This document shows positions 7,263 to 14,985 of a stretch of 64,000 nt of DNA, piece by piece. Location: the IMG/VR virus record IMGVR_UViG_3300027749_000039, positions 124,001 to 188,000 of that record; one strand, written 5' to 3'. The notes below the pieces were generated by a model. It was not told the origin of the DNA, ran no database searches, and saw nothing but the letters and a program-made list of their open reading frames with translations. Position 1 is the stretch's first letter; every line of letters starts with the position of its first letter. The translations under genes and the position numbers were made by a program. The DNA comes from a virus.

Positions 7263-7337
7263 ACAGACTAGTCTATGGTAGTCGGCGGAACTCCAAATCC
7301 CGTGTGACTCGAGTCAGTTCAATTCTGGCAGTCTGTG
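7263..7337 (+). tRNA. tRNA-Trp(CCA), second copy
   Basis: ACAGACT/AGTCTGT, G73, loop CTCCAAA with one A-C mismatch in the anticodon stem, T-stem GTCAG/CTGGC, T-loop TTCAATT. D-arm is short and the variable region about 10 nt. Confidence 0.65.
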
Positions 7338-7347
7338 CTAATAAATT

Positions 7348-7431
7348 GGAAAGTCCTAATTAGGAGTAGTTAGCCGTTTTGAAAACGGTGAAGGTGTAAT
7401 AGCCGTGGGGGTTCGAGTCCGTCACTTTCCG
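7348..7431 (+). tRNA. tRNA-Ser(TGA)
   Basis: GGAAAGT/ACTTTCC, G73, anticodon arm GCCGT-TTTGAAA-ACGGT, long variable arm, T-loop TTCGAGT. Class II as expected for Ser. Confidence 0.85.
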
Positions 7432-7442
7432 CAAAATAAAAT

Positions 7443-7519
7443 ACGGGTTTCGTCTAATATTTAAGACACCTCCCGGCAAGGGAGTTAATGTTGTAAGGGT
7501 GAAAATCCTACAACCCGTG
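7443..7519 (+). tRNA. tRNA-like, anticodon GCA or GGC, no U33
   Basis: Acceptor ACGGGTT/AACCCGT and D-stem GTCT/AGAC are good. The anticodon loop CGGCAAG has G at position 33. The T-arm has a bulge and loop GTGAAAAT. Cys (GCA) or Ala (GGC) is possible; it may be a pseudo-tRNA. Confidence 0.5.
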
Positions 7520-7535
7520 CAAAAAGATTAAAATT

Positions 7536-7571
7536 ATGAAACAATATAAACAGATTAAACAAAAACAATAA
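7536..7571 (+). CDS. Leader peptide H (MKQYKQIKQKQ) before Lys tRNAs
   Basis: 11 codons with 4 Lys (all AAA) and 4 Gln, 33 nt before three consecutive tRNA-Lys genes. No T-tailed terminator follows. Instead 7585-7609 can form a 9-bp hairpin GGATGCTTA/TAAGCATTC that includes the 5' acceptor strand of the first tRNA-Lys, so it could control tRNA folding or processing. Short, hence less certain than the other leaders. Confidence 0.5.
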   Translation: MKQYKQIKQKQ

Positions 7572-7603
7572 GTTAGGCTCCTATGGATGCTTAACAAATA
7601 TAA

Positions 7604-7675
7604 GCATTCGTAACTCAGAGGCAGAGTATTCGGCTTTTAACCGAAGTGGCGAGATTTCAAAATTCTCCGGATGCA
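7604..7675 (+). tRNA. tRNA-Lys(TTT)
   Basis: GCATTCG/CGGATGC, anticodon arm TTCGG-CTTTTAA-CCGAA, T-loop TTCAAAA; A73 followed by CCA. Confidence 0.88.
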
Positions 7676-7681
7676 CCAAAA

Positions 7682-7753
7682 CCGCTTGTAGCAAACTGGT
7701 GTAGGCAAGAGTCTTTTAAACTCTGGGGCTGGGTTCGACTCCCGGCAGGCGGA
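7682..7753 (+). tRNA. tRNA-Lys(TTT)
   Basis: CCGCTTG/CAGGCGG, anticodon arm AGAGT-CTTTTAA-ACTCT, T-arm CTGGG-TTCGACT-CCCGG. Confidence 0.85.
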
Positions 7754-7758
7754 CAATA

Positions 7759-7830
7759 GATTTTATATGTCAATGGTTAGACTAGCAGACTCTTAATCTG
7801 CGGATCTGAGTTCGAGTCTCAGTGAAATCA
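7759..7830 (+). tRNA. tRNA-Lys(CTT)
   Basis: GATTTTA/TGAAATC, anticodon arm GCAGA-CTCTTAA-TCTGC, T-arm CTGAG-TTCGAGT-CTCAG. Confidence 0.9.
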
Positions 7831-7846
7831 CAAAAAATTTTTAAAA

Positions 7847-9115
7847 ATGTTAGAAATAAAATTATTTAGGCAAAATAAGGACCTAATTATAGAAGGACTT
7901 AAAAAGAAAAATTTTAAGCAACTTAATTTAGTTGATGAAATTATTAAATTGGATGAAGATTTAAGAAAATTAAAACAGGAAACTGAAAATTTAACTTCTG
8001 TTATTAATAAAAATAATAGCGAAATTGCAAGATATATTAAAACAGATGCAGTTAAGGTAGAAAATATTAAAACTCATAATATTATTTTAAATGAAAAAAT
8101 TGAGGAATTAACTAATATACTAAATCAAACTGAAAACGAGTTATTGGATAATTTAATTCAATTACCAAATCTTCCAAATCAAATTGTAGAAATAGACAAT
8201 GGTAATGAAGCAACTAATGGTAATGTTATTATAAGAGAAAACTTAACTCAGTGTACACAAGGTAAACCTCATTGGGAAGTAATTAAAGATTTAAATATAG
8301 TTAGTTTTGAACTAGGAACTAAAATTACTGGTGCTGGGTTTCCTGTTTATATCGGAAAAGGCGCAAGATTACAAAGAGCTTTAATTCAATATTTTTTAGA
8401 TTATAATACTAATGCTGGTTATACAGAATATAATATACCATTAATGGTTAATTATGATTCTGCATATGGTACAGGACAACTCCCTGATAAAGAAGGTCAA
8501 ATGTATTATGCTGAAAAGGATAATTTATACTTAATTCCAACAGCAGAAGTTCCTTTAACTAATATCTTTAGAGATGAAATAGTTAATTTGCCCATAAAAA
8601 TGACAGGACATAGTGCTTGTTTTAGAAGAGAAGCTGGCGCACATGGTAAAGAAGTAAGAGGGTTAAATCGAGTTCATCAATTTGAAAAAGTTGAAATAGT
8701 TCAATTAGTTCAACCTGATAAAAGTTATGAAGTATTGGAAGAAATGGTTTTACATGTTGAGAACTTGATAAAAAGCTTAGAATTACCATATAGAATACTT
8801 AAATTAAGTGGCACAGATATGAGTTTTGCATCTGCTTTAACTTATGACTTTGAAGTATATAGTGCGGCTCAAGACAGATGGTTAGAAGTAAGTTCTGTGA
8901 GTAATTTTGAAACTTTCCAATCTAATCGTATGAAAATTAGATTTAAAGAAGATAAAAAGAACAAATTAGTTCATACTTTAAATGGAAGTTCTTTAGCATT
9001 ACCAAGAATAATGGCTTGCTTATTAGAAAATAATCAAACACATGAAGGTATAAAAATACCAGAAGTATTAATACCGTATTACGGTGACAAATTTTTAACA
9101 AATGGAAAATTATAA
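7847..9115 (+). CDS. serS: Seryl-tRNA synthetase
   Basis: 422 residues, full bacterial length. The N-terminal 110 residues are the antiparallel coiled coil that grips the long variable arm of tRNA-Ser (KLDEDLRKLKQETENLTSV). The class II catalytic domain has TGAGFPVYIGKGARLQRAL (motif 1 region), ACFRREAGAHGKEVRGLNRVHQFEKVE (split here as ACFRREAG and RVHQFEKVE; motif 2) and NGSSLALPRIMACLLENNQ (motif 3). It starts 16 nt after the last tRNA-Lys, so array 1 and serS are probably one transcript. The phage also encodes four Ser-type tRNAs (7348, 9524, 9745, 9837). Confidence 0.96.
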   Translation: MLEIKLFRQNKDLIIEGLKKKNFKQLNLVDEIIKLDEDLRKLKQETENLTSVINKNNSEIARYIKTDAVKVENIKTHNIILNEKIEELTNILNQTENELLDNLIQLPNLPNQIVEIDNGNEATNGNVIIRENLTQCTQGKPHWEVIKDLNIVSFELGTKITGAGFPVYIGKGARLQRALIQYFLDYNTNAGYTEYNIPLMVNYDSAYGTGQLPDKEGQMYYAEKDNLYLIPTAEVPLTNIFRDEIVNLPIKMTGHSACFRREAGAHGKEVRGLNRVHQFEKVEIVQLVQPDKSYEVLEEMVLHVENLIKSLELPYRILKLSGTDMSFASALTYDFEVYSAAQDRWLEVSSVSNFETFQSNRMKIRFKEDKKNKLVHTLNGSSLALPRIMACLLENNQTHEGIKIPEVLIPYYGDKFLTNGKL

Positions 9116-9347
9116 AAAATTAATAGAGAAATATAAAGTTGAAATAGTAGATTATATTATTTCTTCAAAAGACCAATTAGAAGAATACCGTAAAAAGTAT
9201 TTAGGCGCAAATGGAATTATAAAACAAGTTTATAATCAATTAAAACAAGTTCCTGCTGAAAAAAGAAAACAAGCAGGAGAATTGTTAAGAGGATTAAAAG
9301 ATTGTGCTGAAAATAAATATGAAAATTCTTTTGTTAATTCAAAATAA
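9102..9347 (+). CDS. Orphan PheS-type N-terminal tRNA-binding domain
   Basis: 81 residues resembling the coiled-coil N-terminal domain of the PheRS alpha subunit: EEYRKKYLGANGIIKQVYNQ, then VPAEKRKQAGELLRGLKD, corresponding to the family pattern YLGKKG...LPxEERxxxGxxxNxxK. No catalytic class II domain follows and none was found in the window. Overlaps the serS end by 14 nt. Either a remnant of a lost PheRS or a stand-alone tRNA-binding protein; the intact frame favours function. Confidence 0.7.
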   Translation: MENYKKLIEKYKVEIVDYIISSKDQLEEYRKKYLGANGIIKQVYNQLKQVPAEKRKQAGELLRGLKDCAENKYENSFVNSK

Positions 9348-9360
9348 TTTCGTATCTTTG
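9331..9360 (+). promoter_or_regulatory. Promoter of tRNA array 2
   Basis: TTG 9331-9333, 19-nt spacer, TATCTTTG 9353-9360, followed by a UTR (AAAGCATTTTAACAATATAA) shared with the leader unit at 47 kb. Confidence 0.85.
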
Positions 9361-9409
9361 TAAAAGAAAATAAACAAAAAAGCATTTTAACAATATAATA
9401 TATACAATT

Positions 9410-9466
9410 ATGAAAACAATATCATCGTCTAGTCGCAGTAGTTTAACTTTGGAAATCCAGAGATGA
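9410..9466 (+). CDS. Leader peptide B of tRNA array 2 (MKTISSSSRSSLTLEIQR)
   Basis: 18 residues with 6 Ser (TCA, TCG, TCT, AGT x3) and 2 Arg. The array behind it encodes Ser(GCT), Arg(ACG), a Ser-type tRNA and Ser(GGA): the leader is rich in exactly these two amino acids. Bases 9454-9460 near the end of the ORF can pair with 9491-9497 in the terminator stem-loop, giving a competing 7-bp helix. It lies 20 nt upstream of the terminator and within 300 nt of the end of serS. Attenuation by charged Ser/Arg tRNA level is inferred. Confidence 0.82.
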   Translation: MKTISSSSRSSLTLEIQR

Positions 9467-9485
9467 TAGTGTATGTATATACTTG

Positions 9486-9517
9486 AAGCCTTGGATTGTA
9501 AAATTCAAGGCTTTTTT
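9486..9517 (+). terminator. Attenuator terminator B
   Basis: AAGCCTTG/CAAGGCTT stem with T-tract, between leader B and tRNA-Ser(GCT). Confidence 0.88.
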
Positions 9518-9523
9518 AATTTT

Positions 9524-9611
9524 GGTGAGTTACTCAAGTGGTCAAAGAGGCTTGTTTGCTAAACAAGTAGGACGGTAAAACGTTGCGTGGGTTCGAACCC
9601 CACACTCACCG
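9524..9611 (+). tRNA. tRNA-Ser(GCT)
   Basis: GGTGAGT/ACTCACC, G73, anticodon arm CTTGT-TTGCTAA-ACAAG, long variable arm, T-arm GTGGG-TTCGAAC-CCCAC. Confidence 0.9.
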
Positions 9612-9617
9612 CCAAAA

Positions 9618-9653
9618 TATACAGATAATTGCGGGTTCGAGACCCGTTCTGGA
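9618..9653 (+). pseudogene. tRNA 3' fragment (T-arm minihelix)
   Basis: GCGGG-TTCGAGA-CCCGT T-arm flanked by CAGA/TCTG, without D or anticodon arm. Probable remnant of a deleted tRNA. Confidence 0.5.
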
Positions 9654-9664
9654 TACAAAAATAT

Positions 9665-9738
9665 GGTCTCATCGTTCAATGGATTTAGGATACTTGGCTA
9701 CGAACTAAGAGATTGGGGTTCGAATCCCTATGAGACTA
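9665..9738 (+). tRNA. tRNA-Arg(ACG)
   Basis: GGTCTCA/TGAGACT, anticodon arm CTTGG-CTACGAA-CTAAG, T-loop TTCGAAT. A34 would need deamination to inosine to read CGN. Confidence 0.87.
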
Positions 9739-9744
9739 CTAATA

Positions 9745-9832
9745 GGAAAGTTGGCAGAGCGGTTTAATGCGCTGGCACTGAAGCCGGTGACTGGCAAAAG
9801 CCGGTCCGTGAGTTCGAATCTCATACTTTCTT
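9745..9832 (+). tRNA. tRNA-Ser-like (TGA), altered anticodon loop
   Basis: GGAAAGT/ACTTTCT, the same 5' acceptor as Ser(TGA) at 7348. Long variable arm GACTGGC-AAAA-GCCGGTC. The loop is 6 nt (ACTGAA) or 8 nt depending on stem register, with C before TGA in place of U33. T73 is unusual for Ser. Confidence 0.7.
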
Positions 9833-9836
9833 ATAT

Positions 9837-9926
9837 GGAGAAGTAAAACGAAATTGGTATCGTCCCTGATTGGAAATCAGGTTATCGGGTCAAACTGGTA
9901 TGTAGGTTCGAGTCCTATTTTCTCCG
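9837..9926 (+). tRNA. tRNA-Ser(GGA)
   Basis: GGAGAAG/TTTCTCC, G73, anticodon arm CCTGA-TTGGAAA-TCAGG, long variable region, T-loop TTCGAGT. Confidence 0.88.
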
Positions 9927-9970
9927 CAATGTTTCAAAAAAAGAAATATACTTAATAATACACAATTAAA

Positions 9971-10207
9971 ATGGCGAATATAAATGATTACATGATTATA
10001 ATAAAAGAAATTAATAAGGCTTATGATAGTCTTTCGCCTCTTATTGGTCCAAATATCAATGAGGATATACAGACGATTAATAAAAGTATTAAAGCTTTTA
10101 AGTATAATATATTATATGTTAAGTCTAATATACATAAAACGAATAGGATTTTGCGATTAAAAAGGCATAATCGAAAAAAGAAAAATTTTGCAAAGTCAAA
10201 AAAATAG
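9971..10207 (+). CDS. Hypothetical protein, basic C-terminus
   Basis: 78 residues: helical N-terminal two thirds, then a strongly basic tail (RLKRHNRKKKNF) that could bind RNA or DNA. Its 3' end overlaps the promoter of the next gene. No family recognised. Confidence 0.65.
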   Translation: MANINDYMIIIKEINKAYDSLSPLIGPNINEDIQTINKSIKAFKYNILYVKSNIHKTNRILRLKRHNRKKKNFAKSKK

Positions 10208-10217
10208 TGTATATTTG
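10188..10217 (+). promoter_or_regulatory. Bacteroidota-type promoter
   Basis: TTG 10188-10190, spacer 19, TATATTTG 10210-10217; ATG at 10222. Confidence 0.75.
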
Positions 10218-10221
10218 CACA

Positions 10222-10578
10222 ATGAGTAAAGTTCAATCATATATAATAACAAATAAAATAAAACTAATCCGTAGAGTTATTGACCACGGATATGATAAAG
10301 CTTTTGGTTATGCTAATGTTGGTGATGATGAAGATTACACTAAATCATTGCAAAATAAACCCAAAGAAGAATTACTAGCAGTAATTAAAGAATTAAAAGA
10401 TTCGTTATATACACCTGAAACTTCTAATAGAAAAAAATCTCCTTATGAGCCTAAGTTTTGTATAGGTAAATGTCAAAGAGAATTTATACCAAAAGATTCT
10501 AATTTAGAAATATATTGTGCATCATGTGATAGAGTAATAGCGGTTAGACCTATTAAACAAGATTTTAAAGACATATGA
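10222..10578 (+). CDS. Hypothetical zinc-knuckle protein, 118 residues
   Basis: ATG 10222 chosen because the upstream in-frame start is inside the promoter. The C-terminal half has CIGKCQREF and YCASC, a putative zinc ribbon. The N-terminal helices carry no known motif. Stop overlaps the next start. Confidence 0.7.
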   Translation: MSKVQSYIITNKIKLIRRVIDHGYDKAFGYANVGDDEDYTKSLQNKPKEELLAVIKELKDSLYTPETSNRKKSPYEPKFCIGKCQREFIPKDSNLEIYCASCDRVIAVRPIKQDFKDI

Positions 10579-10802
10579 GTAAGAGAAAAGAATTTGACAT
10601 AGAAAGAACGGAATATGATGATAAAGTGGAAGAAATCCGCAAACAAAAAAGAGAATTACGTCATATTCAAGAACCTGGTCTTGTAAAAAAAATTAAAAAA
10701 GATCTTAAACGTGAGCAAAGAGCTGCTAAACGTGGTGATAAAAATAATTTGAAAAAATACATCAAGGATGAGATAGATAATTACGGTGAGGAAGATGATT
10801 AA
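10575..10802 (+). CDS. Hypothetical charged coiled-coil protein
   Basis: 75 residues, highly Lys/Arg/Glu-rich (VEEIRKQKRELRHIQE), ends acidic. Probably a single long helix. No family recognised. Confidence 0.65.
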   Translation: MSKRKEFDIERTEYDDKVEEIRKQKRELRHIQEPGLVKKIKKDLKREQRAAKRGDKNNLKKYIKDEIDNYGEEDD

Positions 10803-11031
10803 ATATATTTGTATAATATCGGAATTATTAGATACAAATGACTTTTGTGATGAAATTAATATAATAACGGGTAAAGTATATTTAATTGAATATGTAAATA
10901 AATATGTATATTATTTATATGATATACATGAGAAATATTTAGGCGAAATATGGGGAACTATAAGCGACCATTTTATAACATTAGCCGATTGGCGTGATCA
11001 GCAAATAGATTCAATTTTAAATAATAAATAA
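10795..11031 (+). CDS. Small protein with the EWRxxQIxxIL-type tail
   Basis: Begins MIKYICIISE; ATG 10795 fits the family better than GTG 10786. Ends ITLADWRDQQIDSILNNK, nearly identical to the tails at 3558 and 52723-54583. Body about 55 residues, beta-rich. Confidence 0.72.
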   Translation: MIKYICIISELLDTNDFCDEINIITGKVYLIEYVNKYVYYLYDIHEKYLGEIWGTISDHFITLADWRDQQIDSILNNK

Positions 11032-11091
11032 CTCTTTATTATAAATAGGACAAATTTTCATTTTAATATATAATATAAAGTATTTAATTAA

Positions 11092-11967
11092 ATGAAATGG
11101 ACAAAAGAAAAATGTAAGGAGATTTCAAATTTATTTGATAATATAAGTGACTTTGAGAAAGAGTATAGAGGGTCTTATATGTCTGCTAGAAGAAATGGTT
11201 GGTTAGAAGAAATAACCAAACATATGAAAAAAAGAGAGACCTTGACCGAGAAAAGGTGTCATGAGATTTCATCAAAATTTGAAACTAAAACAAAATTATG
11301 TGAACATAATAGTTCTGTTTATAAAAAAATTATGAAGAACAAATGGCTATATATGTTTTCTCATATGGAAAATAATAATAGTAGTGAAGATGATAGATGT
11401 ATATACGCATACGAATTTAATGATAACAGTGTTTATGTAGGATTAACAAAAAATGTTAAAACTAGAAATAATTTGCATATGAAACATGGTAGTGTTTTTG
11501 AACATATAAGAATATGCAATGATTTTAAGTTAATAATCTTAACAGATTATTTACCAGTTTATGAATCAAAATTAAAGGAAGATGAATATCTTAATTATTA
11601 TAAAAATAATGGATGGAAAGTCTTAAACAAGATAAAAACTGGTGGTATAGGTAGTTGCGGATATTTGAATAGGACATCATATTGGATAAAAGAAAAATGT
11701 ATTGAAGAAGCATTAAAATATACAAATAGAAGCGAATTTCAATATAATTCGGGAAGTGCATATCGCTCTGCTCAAAAAAATAAATGGTTAGATGAAATAT
11801 GTTCGCATATGCAACCACTCCGAAATTACAAGGGATATTGGACAAAGAAAAAATGTGAAGAAGAATCTTTGAAATATAAAAATAAAAATCAATTTCAAAA
11901 AAATAATAGTGCCGCATATATGTGTTCATACAAAAATGGTTGGCTAAATGAATTTTATAAAAGTTAA
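11092..11967 (+). CDS. GIY-YIG-like protein with repeated KCxE...NGWL modules
   Basis: 291 residues. Four copies of a roughly 35-residue module (for example WTKEKCKEISNLF then ARRNGWLEEITKHM) surround a central GIY-YIG-like domain: CIYAYEFNDNSVYVGLTKN about residue 100, with a late Glu. The modules look like DNA-binding repeats seen in phage homing endonucleases. Preceded by an AT-rich TTTAATATATA element. An isolated single module is encoded at 51469. Homing nuclease is the likely role. Confidence 0.72.
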   Translation: MKWTKEKCKEISNLFDNISDFEKEYRGSYMSARRNGWLEEITKHMKKRETLTEKRCHEISSKFETKTKLCEHNSSVYKKIMKNKWLYMFSHMENNNSSEDDRCIYAYEFNDNSVYVGLTKNVKTRNNLHMKHGSVFEHIRICNDFKLIILTDYLPVYESKLKEDEYLNYYKNNGWKVLNKIKTGGIGSCGYLNRTSYWIKEKCIEEALKYTNRSEFQYNSGSAYRSAQKNKWLDEICSHMQPLRNYKGYWTKKKCEEESLKYKNKNQFQKNNSAAYMCSYKNGWLNEFYKS

Positions 11968-11973
11968 AGTGAA

Positions 11974-12630
11974 ATGAAAAAATACGATAAGATTCCATAT
12001 TGGAATAAAGGATTATTTGACTCTGATTGTATCGGGTTTAATAAAGAAGATGGTTCAAATATGAGATTTGAGTGGTCAAAAAAACGTGGGTTTTATAAGT
12101 TTGGAACTCGTAATGTAATGATTAATGAGAAAGATGAAAACTTTGGAAAAGCTATTCCTTTATTTTTAGAAAAATACGGCGAAGATTTACCAAGAGTATT
12201 TGTTAATAAATATAAAAAAGTAGAAAACTTTGTTGTATTTGGTGAATATGTTGGTGAAAATTCCTTCGCTGGATGGCATGACCCAAATGATAAAATGGAT
12301 ATTATTTTATTTGATGTTAATCAATATAAAAAGGGGTTCATTTCTCCATATGAGTTTTTAGATAATTTTGGACATTTATCAATTCCTTCTGTTATTTATC
12401 AAGGTAAATATACACAAGAATTAATAGACAATGTTAGAAAGAATGTTTTTAACTTAAAAGAAGGTTTAATTACTAAAGGAATTACTTATACTAAAAAAGA
12501 AGGTGAAGCAATTTGGCAAGTAAAAGTTAAGACTAACGACTGGCTTAAAAAAGTAAAAGAAAAGCTAGGTGATAAAGCTTTAGCTGATGAATTAAATGGA
12601 GATAAATCATTAATAGCAGAATACATATAA
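11974..12630 (+). CDS. ATP-dependent RNA ligase (copy 1)
   Basis: 218 residues. Nucleotidyltransferase motif I is KEDGS (Lys about 24, the AMP-accepting Lys), motif III FGEYVG about residue 92, motif IV EGLITKG, motif V WQVKVKT. These match RNA ligases of the Rnl2/RNA_ligase superfamily. Short for the family, with no extra C-terminal domain visible. It lies two genes from a second RNA ligase at 13325. Together with the 5' kinase at 56456 it could repair cleaved tRNAs, as T4 Pnkp and Rnl1 do; that pairing is inference. Confidence 0.85.
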   Translation: MKKYDKIPYWNKGLFDSDCIGFNKEDGSNMRFEWSKKRGFYKFGTRNVMINEKDENFGKAIPLFLEKYGEDLPRVFVNKYKKVENFVVFGEYVGENSFAGWHDPNDKMDIILFDVNQYKKGFISPYEFLDNFGHLSIPSVIYQGKYTQELIDNVRKNVFNLKEGLITKGITYTKKEGEAIWQVKVKTNDWLKKVKEKLGDKALADELNGDKSLIAEYI

Positions 12631-12633
12631 CTT

Positions 12634-13338
12634 ATGGAAAGAGAATATAAAAGAACTGATTGGGATATTATATCCTTCAAAACAAAAGAAGGTGAAATAA
12701 TTGATGAAACACATGCTGAATTTGAAAAACTATGTAAAATGCATGAAGATTGGGAATTTAGTTGTGATACGGTTTCTGATTGTAGAAACCAATTTTATAA
12801 AGAACAAGTCAAGAGCAATGGATTTCCGGTAATATACTCTGTTAGAAATAATGTATTTTGTCCTACTGGAATTGGTTATCAATCCGAGATACTAACAATC
12901 GGTGATGAATATGGAACAACTTTTCGTGGTTCAAATCCAAAAGAAAGAAGTTGGGGTAAAATACTTGCGTTTTATCAAATAAACGAACAAATGTGTATAG
13001 AAGAAAAAAGAGGTGGTCAGCCAGTATCAAATATGATAGCTAAAATTGATCCCAACATACCATGGAAATATAAAACAATTTTTGAAAAATCACTAACTGA
13101 TGATGTTTTACATGAAATAGCTAAATTATCTGGTGTATTTGAAAATGATGAATACTTTTTTGATACATATGATGGTGGCATTAGAGTTATTGATTCTTTG
13201 AGTGAAGTAGGATATAGATTACAAATGTATCCAAATGGTGCGGTAAATTGTATATCAAAACATGATATGTGCCCGGACGAATATAAAGCTAAAGAACTTT
13301 ATAAATTTATTTTAAAAATTTTTGATGAAAAAAATTAG
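12634..13338 (+). CDS. Hypothetical 234-residue protein between two RNA ligases
   Basis: No recognised motif. Contains conserved-looking GYQSEILTIGDEYGTTFRG and a Cys/His scatter, but no clear metal site. Position between the two ligases suggests a functional link with RNA repair, which the sequence alone cannot establish. Its 3' end overlaps the next gene by 14 nt. Confidence 0.65.
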   Translation: MEREYKRTDWDIISFKTKEGEIIDETHAEFEKLCKMHEDWEFSCDTVSDCRNQFYKEQVKSNGFPVIYSVRNNVFCPTGIGYQSEILTIGDEYGTTFRGSNPKERSWGKILAFYQINEQMCIEEKRGGQPVSNMIAKIDPNIPWKYKTIFEKSLTDDVLHEIAKLSGVFENDEYFFDTYDGGIRVIDSLSEVGYRLQMYPNGAVNCISKHDMCPDEYKAKELYKFILKIFDEKN

Positions 13339-14026
13339 TAAAAGGCAGGTAGCCCCAGACTACCATAGAATACCACACTTTAATAAGGAAATTTCCAACA
13401 TGACGCACGATGACATCATATTGGAAACAGATATACAATTTCCTATTGAGTGTTGGATTCAAGAAAAACTCGATGGTGCTAATACTGGAATTGGATGGCT
13501 AAATGATGGTCCTATATTAAGGAATAAAGAACATATTTTAAAGAAAGGATATTCTAAAATTAAAACACCGGCAAAAAAGCAATTTACATCTGCTTGGAAT
13601 TGGGTGCATAAACATAAAGAAGATATTGAGTTTATCCAAGAAATGTGTTATTCACAAATTACTATATTTGGTGAGTGGTTATATGCGCAACATTCGTTGC
13701 ATTATGATAAATTACCTGATTTATTTATAGCATATGATATATGGTCAGTAGAGGATAATTCTTATTTAAGTCCAGAAATAGTGGATACATTATTATCACA
13801 AACTGATATAAAATATATTAAACCTATAAAAACTACTCTTAATTCAATACAAGATATAATTGAATTATCCGAAAAAGAATCAGATTATAGAACTGGCATA
13901 AGAGAAGGTATAGTTATTAAACATGCTGAGGGTAGATTATGTACTCAGATGTATAAAGTGGTAAATAATAAGTTTATTCGCAGAGAAGATTTTAATAAAG
14001 AATTAATAAAAAACACCGTTAAATAA
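13325..14026 (+). CDS. ATP-dependent RNA ligase (copy 2)
   Basis: 233 residues. Motif I EKLDGAN (Lys 48), motif III FGEWLYAQHSLHY, then LPDLFIAYDIW, motif IV EGIVIKH and motif V MYKVVNNKF. The FGEWLYAxHS signature is typical of the RNA_ligase family in phages. ATG 13325 is preferred to TTG 13322. Diverged from the 11974 ligase, so the two probably join different ends or substrates. Followed by a bidirectional terminator. Confidence 0.88.
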   Translation: MKKISKRQVAPDYHRIPHFNKEISNMTHDDIILETDIQFPIECWIQEKLDGANTGIGWLNDGPILRNKEHILKKGYSKIKTPAKKQFTSAWNWVHKHKEDIEFIQEMCYSQITIFGEWLYAQHSLHYDKLPDLFIAYDIWSVEDNSYLSPEIVDTLLSQTDIKYIKPIKTTLNSIQDIIELSEKESDYRTGIREGIVIKHAEGRLCTQMYKVVNNKFIRREDFNKELIKNTVK

Positions 14027-14037
14027 CGGTGTTTTTT
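14011..14037. terminator. Bidirectional terminator
   Basis: AAACACCGTT/AACGGTGTTT with T-tract, between the converging RNA ligase and a minus-strand gene. Confidence 0.85.
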
Positions 14038-14245
14038 ATTCGTCTTTATCATTGTCATCATTTTCTTTAGTACATTTTTCCACTTTGTCAAAATATTCTT
14101 CTTGTTTCTTTTTGATGATTTCTTTTTGTTCTTTACTTTGTTTTGATTTGTAATCCTTCACAACTTCAATATCAGTTCCGCTATCTAGTAATTTATTCAT
14201 AGCTGATTTTTTAGAATGATCTTCAAATAATTTTATGTATTTCAT
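14036..14245 (-). CDS. Small charged protein with CTS-like N-terminus
   Basis: 69 residues beginning MKYIKLFEDHS, a match to the MKxIKxFExF start seen on several proteins here. The rest is Lys/Glu/Asp coil, ending in an acidic tail. T4 internal proteins carry a similar short N-terminal capsid-targeting sequence (MKTYQEF...), so it may be a packaged or scaffold protein (inference). Confidence 0.65.
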   Translation of the reverse strand: MKYIKLFEDHSKKSAMNKLLDSGTDIEVVKDYKSKQSKEQKEIIKKKQEEYFDKVEKCTKENDDNDKDE

Positions 14246-14255
14246 AGTTTATATA

Positions 14256-14984
14256 TTATTTAATAAAATCAGCAAATTTTATTACCGATTCTTTTAGCAT
14301 CATATTAAACTCTTTATCGAAATCTTTTGGATCTTGTTTATATCCAGATTTAGATTCATCTAATGCATCATCAGTCCATTGATAAGACCAGAATAAATCA
14401 TCAGGTATTTTGAAGCCAAAAAAAGTTAAAACTTTCTTTTCTAATTTAACTGCTTCTTCGCCATTCCAGTTATGTCCTACTGATATAACACCTACTTCTA
14501 TATCTTTAATTATATTTTTTTCACCAAGAGTAGCCCATCTATTTTCAAGCCAAGTTAATCTCTCAACTAATTTAGCATAAACAGCATTCATTTTACCCCA
14601 TCTAATTGAACCAAAAAATATAACAGCATCAGATGTTAATAACTCATTAACTACTTTATATAATTCATCATCTTTATTATTAAAAGAAGCCCAACATCTT
14701 AATTCTCCTGTTTTATCTTTACCATCTTTTAGTAATGCTTCTTTAACTCCACAATTATTTCCTGTTTTAGAGCTAACATTTCCTTCACATTGATAGATAT
14801 TTAATTTAGATACGTCTATTATAGTCACAACACTTTTACCTAATTCTTCTTGCATTTTATAAGCTAGTGCGGAAGATTTAGGTGTTTCATCATGTCCTTC
14901 CCAACGATTAGATGTTAAAAGGAAAAGTATTTTTTCTTTTACTTTTAGCTGTTCTATTGTTTTATCATATTTAACTTTTGACAT
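14256..14984 (-). CDS. Flavodoxin-like NAD(P)H/FMN reductase-fold protein
   Basis: 242 residues. KILFLLTSNRWEGHDETPKS followed by SALAYKMQEEL, then SDAVIFFGSIRWGKMNAVYAKLVERL, is the pattern of NADPH-dependent FMN reductases and flavodoxin-fold proteins: a phosphate-binding first loop and a second loop near the flavin. Two Cys (CEG, CGV) might hold a cluster as in iron-sulfur flavoproteins, but spacing is not decisive. Role in a phage unknown. Confidence 0.6.
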   Translation of the reverse strand: MSKVKYDKTIEQLKVKEKILFLLTSNRWEGHDETPKSSALAYKMQEELGKSVVTIIDVSKLNIYQCEGNVSSKTGNNCGVKEALLKDGKDKTGELRCWASFNNKDDELYKVVNELLTSDAVIFFGSIRWGKMNAVYAKLVERLTWLENRWATLGEKNIIKDIEVGVISVGHNWNGEEAVKLEKKVLTFFGFKIPDDLFWSYQWTDDALDESKSGYKQDPKDFDKEFNMMLKESVIKFADFIK

Positions 14985-14985
14985 A

